Shown here piece by piece: positions 20,367 to 28,139 of a DNA stretch of 59,377 bases. Origin of the DNA: a virus; the IMG/VR virus record IMGVR_UViG_3300044949_001207, positions 1-59,377 of that record. One strand, written 5' to 3'. Each line of letters opens with the position of its first letter. The first letter of the stretch is position 1. The notes under the pieces are model-generated. The model was not told the origin of the DNA, did not search any database, and was given only the letters and a program-made list of their open reading frames with translations. A program made the translations under genes and the position numbers.

Positions 20367-21287
20367 TCAGTTTCCCTCCCTCATGTAGTGCGGAACCTCC
20401 AGCTCATGCTCCTCGCCATACCCAGACGGGAGCCACGAATCCCACTCACGGCGCTGCTTCAGTTCGGCAAGCAACGCCAAGCATTTCCGCCGTCCGCGCT
20501 CTTGCAGATCGGCAGGCAGATAGACCACCGCACAGAGGTGCGGCCAGACGTTCGAGGTGAAGATGAACCGCATGGCATGCGGCTCCCATCCACACTGGAT
20601 GGCGGCTTCCCCGTACATCGCGGACTGAAGGTCGTAGTGCCACTTCCGCATCGCCAGCATGGCGGTCTTCTGCGGGTCGGCCTCCGACGTTGTCTTCAGA
20701 TCGTAGAACTTGCTGGCCGTCGCACCGTCGATGCGGCTGCGGCAGTCATGGCCGTTCCACCGAAAGCGGACGTTGAACTCCCGATCCACAGACTCATCAA
20801 GCAGTCGGGCAGCGGCCTTGTTCGCCAGGATCTGACGAGTCTGATTCCAGAGCTGAGCGCGGTCAGCTGGGCTGACGATGATCGCTCCCTCAGGTTGCTC
20901 AGCGATCCATGCCTTGGCGGCTTTGCCAACCTGTCCTGTTGGAGTCAGGAGGTCATCGCTGGGGCAAGCAACCCTGCTCCAAAAAGTTTCCTCACCGACC
21001 TCCGCCCAGAGGTGCAGGAGAGTCCCGTATTCAAGAGATTGTCCTCTCTTGGCAGGGGCTGACCCGGCTATGTGCCGGGCGTAGAATTCGAGCGGAGAGG
21101 CGGCGAGCGCCTTGAGCTGCGAACAGGAGACCTCAGACCAGCGGTGGTAATCCTCCGCTGGCGAATGGCAGACTGTGACCGAATCGTTTGTGACTAGCGG
21201 CGGCCGGACTTGAACCGGCGACACCCGGCTTATGAAGCCGGGTCGCTTGTCACCCTCAATTCGGTCGGGGTTTGTCCCGACCGTCAT
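20367..21287 (-). CDS. PD-(D/E)XK exonuclease (RecE/DUF3799-like), 306 aa
   Basis: The catalytic core is visible: GTLLHLW (H92), REFNVRF, RIDGAT (D187), YDLKTT (D196, K198), and a QSAMYGEA helix after it. It would chew one strand of duplex ends for the ERF annealase directly downstream. GGGAGG lies 6 nt before ATG 21287, and no later in-frame ATG precedes the conserved part; only GTG at codon 22 is available. Codons ~14-31 (PVQVRPP) are a translated tRNA 3' half, so the attP core is inside this gene. Integration should separate the promoter, ribosome site and start codon from the rest. Confidence 0.75.
   Translation of the reverse strand: MTVGTNPDRIEGDKRPGFISRVSPVQVRPPLVTNDSVTVCHSPAEDYHRWSEVSCSQLKALAASPLEFYARHIAGSAPAKRGQSLEYGTLLHLWAEVGEETFWSRVACPSDDLLTPTGQVGKAAKAWIAEQPEGAIIVSPADRAQLWNQTRQILANKAAARLLDESVDREFNVRFRWNGHDCRSRIDGATASKFYDLKTTSEADPQKTAMLAMRKWHYDLQSAMYGEAAIQCGWEPHAMRFIFTSNVWPHLCAVVYLPADLQERGRRKCLALLAELKQRREWDSWLPSGYGEEHELEVPHYMREGN
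21195..21243 (-). other. attP core candidate: 3' half of a tRNA with CAU anticodon
   Basis: On the minus strand, 21241 to 21195 reads as a perfect tRNA 3' half. It has anticodon stem CCGGC, loop TTCATAA (anticodon CAT at 21234-21232), stem GCCGG and variable loop GTGTC. T-stem GCCGG with loop TTCAAGT and CCGGC follows, then the seven acceptor bases CGCCGCT and discriminator A. The matching 5' acceptor and D arm are absent upstream. It lies 185 bp from the integrase start. A tRNA 3' half next to a tyrosine integrase is the classical attP signature. Confidence 0.8.
21262..21283 (-). other. Perfect 8-bp inverted repeat just inside the exonuclease start
   Basis: CGGTCGGG, six-base loop, CCCGACCG. 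In the leftward mRNA it begins one base after the AUG of the exonuclease gene. It could modulate translation or be an integrase/excisionase arm site beside the attP core. No U-run follows, so it is not an ordinary terminator. Confidence 0.6.
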
Positions 21288-21315
21288 CGTTATCCTCCCT
21301 TGGGTGAAGTTGCGG

Positions 21316-21345
21316 ATCGTAAGGCGTCTTCCGTTTTTTCGTCAA
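21316..21345 (-). promoter_or_regulatory. Putative sigma-70 promoter for the recombination operon
   Basis: On the minus strand TTGACG (21345-21340) is followed after 18 bases by TACGAT (21321-21316), close to TTGACA/TATAAT. Transcription would start just before the ribosome site of the exonuclease (20367-21287) and run through annealase and helicase. It lies on the integrase side of the attP core, so integration would detach it from that operon. Confidence 0.5.
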
Positions 21346-21427
21346 GAGCGTTTTCCTCCCCCTGGCTGGCTAGCTTGCCCCGCTAATTTTCGTGACAGGG
21401 AGGTTGCATACCCCAAAAGGTGGTGCA

Positions 21428-22306
21428 ATGGTATCGTCGTCCAAAATTAACTTTGTTTCGTTACCGTTAAAGACCATGACCGTTCGCGAACTCCTCCAGG
21501 AGTACGGAATGTCCCACGAAATGAGCTTTCGCTACCTGGAGAGCATGCGTCGGACAGTCAAAAAACTTGAAACTAGCGGCATCACTGAAGTGGGTCAACT
21601 GACCGCGGAGCGGATAAACAATTTCCTGGCGATGCTTCCTCTGTCGGCCACGACGCGAAGCAACATTCGCCGGGAGCTGCTGACTTTGTGGCGTTTCGCG
21701 CACGAAGAGGGACTCACTGATGTACAGCCGTGCAGGATACGAAAGATCCGGCAGGCGTCAACACCCCCTACCTGTTGGACGAGAGAGGAACTGCAGCGAC
21801 TCATGGAGTGCGCCAGGCAGGACAACGGGCGTATATCCAATCGGCTGCGGAACCTAAAGCGGTGCGACGTTTTGCCCGCCTGGGTTGGAGTTGGGTTTGA
21901 AACGGCGGTCAGGTTCTCTGACATCCTGCACCTCAAGCGGGAGAACATTCGCAACGGATGCGTCGTGCTCACCGCTCGAAAGACCGGCAAGGGTCTGGTG
22001 CGGCAGCTCAGCCCTGGGACGATCAAGGCAGTCACTCGTCTGCTGGATCGTTCACCAGACGATACGGTGTTCCTCTGGTGCCTGCCTCGCCGCAGGGCTG
22101 TGAAGATGTGGAAGGAGTTCCTCAAGGAGCATGGGTTCGCAGGCTCCAGCAAATGGCTGCGCCGAGCTGCCGCAACGCAGTCGGAGCTGAGGGAGAGGGG
22201 CAGTGCCACTCAATTCCTTCAACACAGCCAAGCCCACCTGGCGACCCGCCACTACATCGATCAGTCGCAGCTCACCGCGCCTGTCGGCCCTGCTCCCCTG
22301 GATTAG
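21428..22306 (+). CDS. int: Tyrosine integrase, 292 aa
   Basis: A SAM-like N-terminal domain (TVRELLQEYGMSHEMSFRYLESMRRTVKKLE...) is followed by the catalytic domain. It has R162 in ETAVRFSDILHL, K185 in TARKTGKG, R245/R246 in SSKWLRRAAAT, H266 in FLQHSQAH and the nucleophile Y276 in RHYID. The usual box II His (HxLRH) is Lys here, a subtype I associate with planctomycete integrases. AAAGGTGG lies 4 nt before ATG 21428; ATG 21476 is a weaker alternative. It is the only rightward gene between 10.9 and 57.5 kb. Its target is presumably a host tRNA gene with CAU anticodon. Confidence 0.85.
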   Translation: MVSSSKINFVSLPLKTMTVRELLQEYGMSHEMSFRYLESMRRTVKKLETSGITEVGQLTAERINNFLAMLPLSATTRSNIRRELLTLWRFAHEEGLTDVQPCRIRKIRQASTPPTCWTREELQRLMECARQDNGRISNRLRNLKRCDVLPAWVGVGFETAVRFSDILHLKRENIRNGCVVLTARKTGKGLVRQLSPGTIKAVTRLLDRSPDDTVFLWCLPRRRAVKMWKEFLKEHGFAGSSKWLRRAAATQSELRERGSATQFLQHSQAHLATRHYIDQSQLTAPVGPAPLD

Positions 22307-22490
22307 TTGAGGGGGTGCGAGGGCGGAGTCGCTCAATCAAATCGCGGATGTGGAAGCCGGGCGCTGGATCGCGCCGCAGGACGGAGTGCGTCTGCTGCGG
22401 AATCGGCGGCTCGTCTGGCGTTATGACTTGCGTTGGTTCGCCGTAGCGACGGGGATTGGCGTACTCAGCGTAACTCAGCGGTTGATACAT
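22272..22490 (-). CDS. Hypothetical protein at end of virion block, 72 aa
   Basis: Unrecognised, proline- and arginine-rich, without a membrane segment. The start at ATG 22490 has AGAAGGTG before it and overlaps the upstream gene. Its last 35 bases overlap the end of the integrase gene on the other strand. It is the last gene of the leftward virion block. Confidence 0.5.
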   Translation of the reverse strand: MYQPLSYAEYANPRRYGEPTQVITPDEPPIPQQTHSVLRRDPAPGFHIRDLIERLRPRTPSTNPGEQGRQAR

Positions 22491-22492
22491 GA

Positions 22493-22699
22493 TCACCTTC
22501 TGATGGCAGGGGGCATGTTGGTGACGAGGACGGGGACAATGAAGTTTGGGTATTGTGGCCGCATGGGAGGCGGCGGCGGAGCGTAGGTCTGCTGCTGGCC
22601 CTGCCTGACAGCGCGGGTCAGTCGTGCGATCTGCCGCTGGTTCTCCCGCTGCTCCTGCTCACAGCTCTTGCAGCACATTTGTCGAATGAGGTCGCTCAT
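22493..22699 (-). CDS. Hypothetical protein, 68 aa
   Basis: It begins MSDLIRQ, the same opening as the three neighbouring small genes (MSDIIRA, MSDIIRQ, MSDIIRK), which suggests a shared ancestry or targeting tag. It has CCKSCEQEQRENQRQIARLTRAVRQ (helix with cysteines), then a proline run and a hydrophobic tail (PNFIVPVLVTNMPP). The start overlaps the previous stop (ATGA). Confidence 0.6.
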   Translation of the reverse strand: MSDLIRQMCCKSCEQEQRENQRQIARLTRAVRQGQQQTYAPPPPPMRPQYPNFIVPVLVTNMPPAIRR

Positions 22700-22863
22700 T
22701 TTCGTTTCGCAGTCTTCGCGGAGTTGACGAAATCTTGCTTTGATGGCGCGCCTTCTTGTCCCGGCTTGCGCATCTTTTCGCCAGAGCCGCTGGCTATCCG
22801 CGCCCTCTTGGCGTGGATGTTTGCGTAGAGACCCTTTTTCGCCGCCCGAATGATGTCGCTCAT
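22696..22863 (-). CDS. Conserved small phage protein, 55 aa
   Basis: The product MSDIIRAAKKGLYANIHAKRARIASG, followed by SGEKMRKPGQEGAPSKQDFVNSAKTAK, carries the GSGEKMRKPG...P....F..SAKTAK motif that recurs in small basic proteins of many podovirus structural modules. The function is unknown. Both ends overlap the neighbours by 4 nt. Confidence 0.7.
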   Translation of the reverse strand: MSDIIRAAKKGLYANIHAKRARIASGSGEKMRKPGQEGAPSKQDFVNSAKTAKRK

Positions 22864-23252
22864 CGCTCGACCCTCACTATGCTTCCGTCCGGTGCGCGGC
22901 CAATGGCGAAACCAACACCATCTCGAACCCCTGAGCTGACGGTCTGGACGCCGTCTGTGAGTGCAGCCAGGACAGCCGGGATGGCCTGCCGCTGCACCAT
23001 GTTATTGGCGAGCGCCATCTCAGTCGGCACATAGGGGCCAGCGATGGAGCCGTCCTCCCTGGTCTGCATCGGCTCACCTTCGAGGGCGGCAGGCCCGCCG
23101 TCAGCGTAGGCCTGGACGCGCTCAGGGGAGTAAACGTCCGCGGGATCTCCGCCGCCCGCAACGTACTCAGCCTTGATCTGCCCGGCGTCCTGCATCATGG
23201 TGTCGAATGCAGGGCCGTACATGGCCCTCGCCTGTCGGATGATGTCGCTCAC
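22860..23252 (-). CDS. Hypothetical virion-block protein, 130 aa
   Basis: It opens MSDIIRQARAMYG like its neighbours. The C-terminal half has a helix (ALANNMVQRQAIPAVLAALTDGVQTVSSGV) and a short strand tail (GFAIGRAPDGSIVRVER). No family is recognised. Confidence 0.6.
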   Translation of the reverse strand: MSDIIRQARAMYGPAFDTMMQDAGQIKAEYVAGGGDPADVYSPERVQAYADGGPAALEGEPMQTREDGSIAGPYVPTEMALANNMVQRQAIPAVLAALTDGVQTVSSGVRDGVGFAIGRAPDGSIVRVER

Positions 23253-23470
23253 AGTAGCCTCCTACCTGGCGGCGGGTTGCGGAACCGTTCCATTGGATCT
23301 CCGATCCGAGGGACACCTTCGACCTTGGGCGATGGCATTTCTTCGATGCGTGGGGATGTGGGGTAGGGCTGGAGCAGCTCAGGCTTAGCAGACCTGCGCA
23401 TCGCCTGGTCGTTCGGGAGGTACAGAAGGTTGCGCTGCATCTTTTGGTATTCGCGAATCACCTTGCTCAT
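23249..23470 (-). CDS. Hypothetical protein, 73 aa
   Basis: It begins MSKVIREYQKMQRNLLYLPND and is proline-rich after residue 30, probably largely unstructured. The ATG 23470 is preferred to an upstream in-frame start at 23485. Unknown role. Confidence 0.55.
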   Translation of the reverse strand: MSKVIREYQKMQRNLLYLPNDQAMRRSAKPELLQPYPTSPRIEEMPSPKVEGVPRIGDPMERFRNPPPGRRLL

Positions 23471-23510
23471 TGCGGCCTCCGGCACTTGGCATTGATTCCG
23501 TCACTCATGG

Positions 23511-23777
23511 TCAGCAGTTCCAGGCCCGCAAGGATTTGTTGATCCGGGAGTTCGGATCGTTGGCTGTCTCTTTGCTCGTCAGCTTGCCCTTCATTCCCTT
23601 CATTCGGGCGCAGAAGCTGTCGCGACGAGGCCCACCCTCAGGCTGCGGTCGCTGAAGATTGGCACCATGCTCCCTGTTGTACGAGGCCCGACCCCTGTCA
23701 TTCAGACCGCCATCTGGGTCTTTGCCCTCCTTGCGAGTCCAGGCAGCAGTCTTGTGCTTGCGAATGATGTCGCTCAT
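23511..23777 (-). CDS. DUF6321-like conserved phage protein, 88 aa
   Basis: The pattern WTRKEGKDPDGGLNDRGRASYNR, then RRDSFCARMKGMKGKLTSKE, then NDPNSRINKSLRAWNC matches a family found in structural modules of many marine and freshwater podoviruses (DUF6321 as I recall). The conserved GGLN, FCxRM and W-x-C ends are all present. The function is unknown. Confidence 0.75.
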   Translation of the reverse strand: MSDIIRKHKTAAWTRKEGKDPDGGLNDRGRASYNREHGANLQRPQPEGGPRRDSFCARMKGMKGKLTSKETANDPNSRINKSLRAWNC

Positions 23778-23779
23778 GG

Positions 23780-26700
23780 TCAGTACCCAAGTATGGAAAG
23801 TGATGTCGCCTTGCGTTTGCGTGGCTTTTCCGCGGCGCGAGCCTTGCGTTGCTCTGCAGCCAGCACTTGATCCAGCAGAGCCTTCCTCTGCAGATCGGGA
23901 GGAGCGTCCTGGATGCGCTCCTTGTCGATGGTGGAGATCACCATGTCGTTCGTGTAGCCGCGGAGATCCTTGGCAAGCTCTCGACGCGCTTCGGTGTCCG
24001 CATAATCCGGATCGATGACCGCGGCCTGAATGCCAGCGGTCGTGTTGAACCCCTCCTTGACGAGCCGCTGCGGCAGGGGGAGCCGGTCATCCAGCAGGCC
24101 ACCGGCCAGGTTCACAAGTCGCTGTGTGCCTGGGATGTTCGAGCCGATCACCTTCGCCAACGGGGACAGGTTGTCGCCGCCGCTGATGGCCCGATAAATC
24201 TTGTTGATCGCCGGGTTGCTCTGGTCGAGCGGCCTCTTCGAGAACAGGTCTTGGTTGAACGCAAGCTCCGCTGCACCCTTGATGAACGGATTGGTCTGCC
24301 CAAAAAGATTGCCAATCGTCCCCTGGATGCTGTCGGGTTGCCACAAAGACAACGCATCGACGCCTGGGTAGTCGAAGTTCCGGAGCACAGTCTGCGTCCC
24401 AGGAGGCTGCGTCATTCCGAGGGACTCCATCACGCCGTCCGGAATGCGGATGGTGAACTGCTGCCGCATCCCCTCTGGGATATAGGTCTCCTCTGTCGGT
24501 CGCTGCAGGATGTCCATGCCCCGTAGCGCCTGGGCATACTGACCGCCGGGGTTCTGCAGCAGGCTCTCGACAACGTACTTGCCAATGCGGCTCTGGTATG
24601 TCCACCAAGGAAAAATTTTCTTGGCGAATCCGCGCTCGAAGGTGGTGAGAGACCCGTAGTCCACCAGGCTACGCTTGATGCGGTCGGCGCTTTGCAGCGG
24701 ACTGTTGCCCTGAGACAGAAGTGCGATCCACCCGCCGAGCCGAGCGATAGAGTCGTTGGCATCGCTCAGCTTTTGTGACCAGTTGAGTACGGGATTGCGA
24801 GTCTCGAACTTGTTGGTCAGGCCGCGAATCTGAGCAACGTCGCCCAGCATCTGCAGCGGATTGCGGCTACCATCCGGCAGCAGCTCACGAAACGCACCAG
24901 ACCTGGTGACGGGCGTGACGCCAGGCAGTACGCGGCTCACATCACCGGCCTGCCGGGCGGTCAGCAGATCGGATTGGGCCAGCGACTGCAGGACACCGGA
25001 CGAAGCAGCGTCCTCGAAGAACCGACGCTTGAGCAGCGCGGTGTCGTTGATGCCCTGGTACTGCGGAAGTTTGGCGATGCGAGGCAGCACATCATCGATG
25101 TTCCCGGCCAGCACCGATTTGGCGATGGAGAATCCCTGGTAGGTGACCGCTGGGTTGCCGGTCTCCAGCCACACCGACAGGACGTTGCTATACATGTCCC
25201 TGACATGGCGGGCGGGCCAGGCGAGAACCGCACTTTTGAATAGGTTGGTGAAGCTGTCCAGCAGTCCGCTCACCTCCTGCTGCGCGCGGGGCGAGCTGTA
25301 GAAGTCCTGGATTCGGCCCAGGCGGTTGTAGACCTCTTCGGGAATGGACAGCTGCGACAGATCGACCTGGCTGGGATTCATTCCAAACTTTGCCGCCACC
25401 CGATCTACGATCTGCTTGCGAACAGCTGAGTCGAGACCGGCGGCACCCGTCTTCAGGCCGACCTTTCCGGCGATCTCCTGAGCTGCTGCGTCGAGATTCC
25501 GGAAACCGCTGCCACCCACCTGTCGGTACTGGGCGGGAATGGCCGAATCCACCAGGCTGTCGTAGACATACTTGGCGTTCTCCCGCGCCACAGCCTGACT
25601 GACGATGACGCGGGTCTGCTCATTGAGGGGATGACCAGCAAACGCCGGGACGTTGGCTGGCAAGTCCTTGTTCAGGCGGTACATGACGCCAGCAATAGCC
25701 TCGCCCTGAGCCTGGTCGATGGCCTGGCGTCCTGCCCTGCCGTTCACGAACCTGACGATCTCTGCACCAACGGACGCGGCGCTCTGCGGCGACTCCCGGC
25801 CTTGCATCGCGTAGTCGCGGACAACCTGGAGCATCGATATCTCACGCAGCTCCGAGGTTCCACCAGGCGTGGACAGCGCCGGATTCCGGCTCATGCCCTC
25901 CAGTGTGCGAGTGTTGAAGAGCGACCGCCCGTACCCCTCTCCGTACTCACCGAAATCGAACTCCGACCCGGTGCGCGGCGAATAGAGGGTGCCGTGCTTG
26001 TCCTTGATTTCGGTGTAGTTCAGGCCGAGCCGCTTCGCCTCAGCGACGTTGGTGCGCCGCAGCCTGTCCCAGCTCTGCACCGCACTATCAAAGCCTGGCA
26101 GAGCCTGTGCGACGGCCCTGTCGGTAGCCGTCATCTTCCCCTCGAATGCCCGCTGCAGCAGATCATTCCCCTGAGGGGACATTAAGGAGTCGGCACCCAA
26201 CAGGGACTTCGCCCGGTCGGTCATTGGGATCGACGTTGCGGTGAACGCATGGCTGGCGGCGGCGGCACGACCCATCTGCTTTGCGCCTTCCAGCCGATTC
26301 CAATGTTTGAGCGCCTCAAGCTGGTCGCCAGCCTCCGTCATCCCAGCAACGCGCTGATCGAACAGGGAGCTGGCAAGCCGCGCGGGCTTGCTCCATGCGA
26401 TAGCCTGCCCGGCGGCATCCAAGGCGTCCGCTACCTTCGAGCTTCCTGGCGGTGCGAACGTAAAAGGCCCAAACCCGAATAGCCCGCCAAGCTTCTCGCC
26501 CTTGATATCGTCGTACCCAAGACCCTTGTTGCCGAGGTACTGAGTGACGCGCGTAAGTGCCTCTTGCGGGTCTGGCGCAGCCTGCACAGCCTCGTCCAGG
26601 GTGGTGCTGAGCCGGGCGGCGCGGGGGCCGACAAGCGGGCGAATCGCGTAGTTGGCTTCATTTTTCGCCAGCCCCATCGGCAGCAGATCATCAAGGGCAG

Positions 26701-27181
26701 CGTCGGCAGCTCTGCCAGTGAGCGTCTGCTTGGCCGCAGCACCCATCCGCCGCTGCGCCGCAATCGGAGCGTAGTCGAGCACCCCGGCGGCTCTTGCCGC
26801 CTTGCCCGCGCGGGTCAGTGCGGACATCGGCAGCGCTGCCCAAGTCATTGGGTCTGTCAGGACGGAGACCCCGAAGTCTGCCGCCGCCGTGGCGTAGGGA
26901 TTCTTCCAGTCCTTCGTCAGGCCGTAGCTCTTGAGCAGCTCATCCCCTGTGACCCGACGCTCCGAGTCCCAGGAAAACCCCGACAGTGGATCTCCAGCAA
27001 GTACGCCGCGGGCGATAGCGCCAGGCGTGTCGAGCGTCTTGGCGATGGTGTCGAGCGCACCCCAAGAGTTCGAGACCAGGCTGCGCAGCAGATCCTGCTT
27101 CTCCTCCTCAGGCATGGTCGGGCCGCGGCGCGGCGAGGCCAGCCGACCGTACTCGTCGTAGATTGGCGTGATGCCGATCAT
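23780..27181 (-). CDS. Large internal virion protein candidate, 1133 aa
   Basis: A very long, mostly helical protein rich in A, L, Q and R, without signal peptide. Amphipathic segments (TPGAIARGVLAGDPLSGF, TNLFKSAVLAWPARHVRDMYSNVLSVWLETGN, NFIARL-like runs) and a basic C-terminus are typical of proteins ejected with DNA by podoviruses. The gene lies near the end of the virion block after the tail genes, as internal core proteins often do. No lytic transglycosylase motif is evident. Start ATG overlaps the upstream stop by 4 nt. Confidence 0.6.
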   Translation of the reverse strand: MIGITPIYDEYGRLASPRRGPTMPEEEKQDLLRSLVSNSWGALDTIAKTLDTPGAIARGVLAGDPLSGFSWDSERRVTGDELLKSYGLTKDWKNPYATAAADFGVSVLTDPMTWAALPMSALTRAGKAARAAGVLDYAPIAAQRRMGAAAKQTLTGRAADAALDDLLPMGLAKNEANYAIRPLVGPRAARLSTTLDEAVQAAPDPQEALTRVTQYLGNKGLGYDDIKGEKLGGLFGFGPFTFAPPGSSKVADALDAAGQAIAWSKPARLASSLFDQRVAGMTEAGDQLEALKHWNRLEGAKQMGRAAAASHAFTATSIPMTDRAKSLLGADSLMSPQGNDLLQRAFEGKMTATDRAVAQALPGFDSAVQSWDRLRRTNVAEAKRLGLNYTEIKDKHGTLYSPRTGSEFDFGEYGEGYGRSLFNTRTLEGMSRNPALSTPGGTSELREISMLQVVRDYAMQGRESPQSAASVGAEIVRFVNGRAGRQAIDQAQGEAIAGVMYRLNKDLPANVPAFAGHPLNEQTRVIVSQAVARENAKYVYDSLVDSAIPAQYRQVGGSGFRNLDAAAQEIAGKVGLKTGAAGLDSAVRKQIVDRVAAKFGMNPSQVDLSQLSIPEEVYNRLGRIQDFYSSPRAQQEVSGLLDSFTNLFKSAVLAWPARHVRDMYSNVLSVWLETGNPAVTYQGFSIAKSVLAGNIDDVLPRIAKLPQYQGINDTALLKRRFFEDAASSGVLQSLAQSDLLTARQAGDVSRVLPGVTPVTRSGAFRELLPDGSRNPLQMLGDVAQIRGLTNKFETRNPVLNWSQKLSDANDSIARLGGWIALLSQGNSPLQSADRIKRSLVDYGSLTTFERGFAKKIFPWWTYQSRIGKYVVESLLQNPGGQYAQALRGMDILQRPTEETYIPEGMRQQFTIRIPDGVMESLGMTQPPGTQTVLRNFDYPGVDALSLWQPDSIQGTIGNLFGQTNPFIKGAAELAFNQDLFSKRPLDQSNPAINKIYRAISGGDNLSPLAKVIGSNIPGTQRLVNLAGGLLDDRLPLPQRLVKEGFNTTAGIQAAVIDPDYADTEARRELAKDLRGYTNDMVISTIDKERIQDAPPDLQRKALLDQVLAAEQRKARAAEKPRKRKATSLSILGY

Positions 27182-27891
27182 CGTTTGTAGCTGAAGGAGG
27201 GCGTCAGGGCAGTCCAGCTGCCCATGGTTTGGTAGTGGTAGCTGGGAGACCCCTGCGTGTACGCAGCCTGGCTCGTCGTGTCAGCCGGTTTCGACGGGTT
27301 CGGATCTTCCATCGGGAACGACCGGCGATCTGGGATTTCGCTGATCTTGTCCACCAGCCCAGACAGGGCCAGCTGCGGAGCGTTTGGGAACTTGTCCTCC
27401 GCAGGCATCGCCACAGGCGTCGGTGCCTCAGTCTGGTTGACCAGGGACTCAGCCTGCGGCGGAGCGTCAGAGCCAAGGCGAGGCGTCTGGGTGGCGGCGG
27501 TCGGCTGATCGTCCAGCAGGGCGGCTGTCACAGGCCTCTGCTCCTGAGGTTTCTGCGGCTGTTCAAGCGACTCCTGTCGCTGGGTCGCCACCTTCTGCAT
27601 GTCGCTCGACGCCTTTTCCACAAGCGGCGGCGGAGCCGGGGCGGTTTGCTGCGGTGCCTGCTCTGCCTGAGCCGCCTGCTCCTGCTCTTGCTGCTGCTGT
27701 TCCTCCTGCTTCTTCTCCTGCTGCTGCTGCTCCTGCTGCTGCTGAACCTGGTTGCGCGGTGCAGACGAGGACTGCTGCGTGGAAGACCCAGACCTAGACA
27801 TCCGATTAGCCAGCAGTCCGAGGAGCGGCCTGCGCATCGGCATGCTGCGCCGCAGTCCACCACCCAGCAACCCACCAAGTAGGCCAAACAT
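27178..27891 (-). CDS. Gln-rich low-complexity virion-block protein, 237 aa
   Basis: The N-terminus is glycine/leucine-rich (MFGLLGGLLGGGLRRS). Residues about 48-80 are nearly pure Q/E (coded by CAG/GAG runs), and the rest is Pro/Ala/Gln-rich and acidic. It is probably disordered, as in ejection or internal scaffold proteins. No homology is recognised. Confidence 0.6.
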   Translation of the reverse strand: MFGLLGGLLGGGLRRSMPMRRPLLGLLANRMSRSGSSTQQSSSAPRNQVQQQQEQQQQEKKQEEQQQQEQEQAAQAEQAPQQTAPAPPPLVEKASSDMQKVATQRQESLEQPQKPQEQRPVTAALLDDQPTAATQTPRLGSDAPPQAESLVNQTEAPTPVAMPAEDKFPNAPQLALSGLVDKISEIPDRRSFPMEDPNPSKPADTTSQAAYTQGSPSYHYQTMGSWTALTPSFSYKR

Positions 27892-28139
27892 TATTTCTTA
27901 CCCGTTGCCATGCCGTTGTTTCGCGCAGCAGCCTGCCGGTACTGCTCAGCCAGGTCTTCGAGCTGCTTGATGGCGTTGCCGCCCTCGTCATCACCACCCG
28001 CCTCCCGGTTGCCCCAGCGAACCGCGGCATCCCAGGCTCTTTCCTCAGGCGACTTCTGATAGCCGCCGCGACCGCCTCCACCTCCTCCGCCGCGCTGCTT
28101 CAGCAGATACTGGATCAACGCAGGAATTAACGCAGACAT
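27891..28139 (-). CDS. Small glycine-rich protein, 82 aa
   Basis: It starts MSALIPALIQYLLKQRGGGGGGG (short amphipathic helix, then a poly-Gly run) and continues with a helical charged domain. The ATG at 28139 overlaps the upstream stop; an in-frame ATG one codon earlier is possible. The role is unknown, probably a minor virion component. Confidence 0.6.
   Translation of the reverse strand: MSALIPALIQYLLKQRGGGGGGGRGGYQKSPEERAWDAAVRWGNREAGGDDEGGNAIKQLEDLAEQYRQAAARNNGMATGKK

Noticed and set aside
21195-21290. Complete tRNA gene next to the integrase
   Set aside because: The 5' acceptor strand and D arm that would pair with CGCCGCT are absent; only the 3' half is present, which fits an attP core better.
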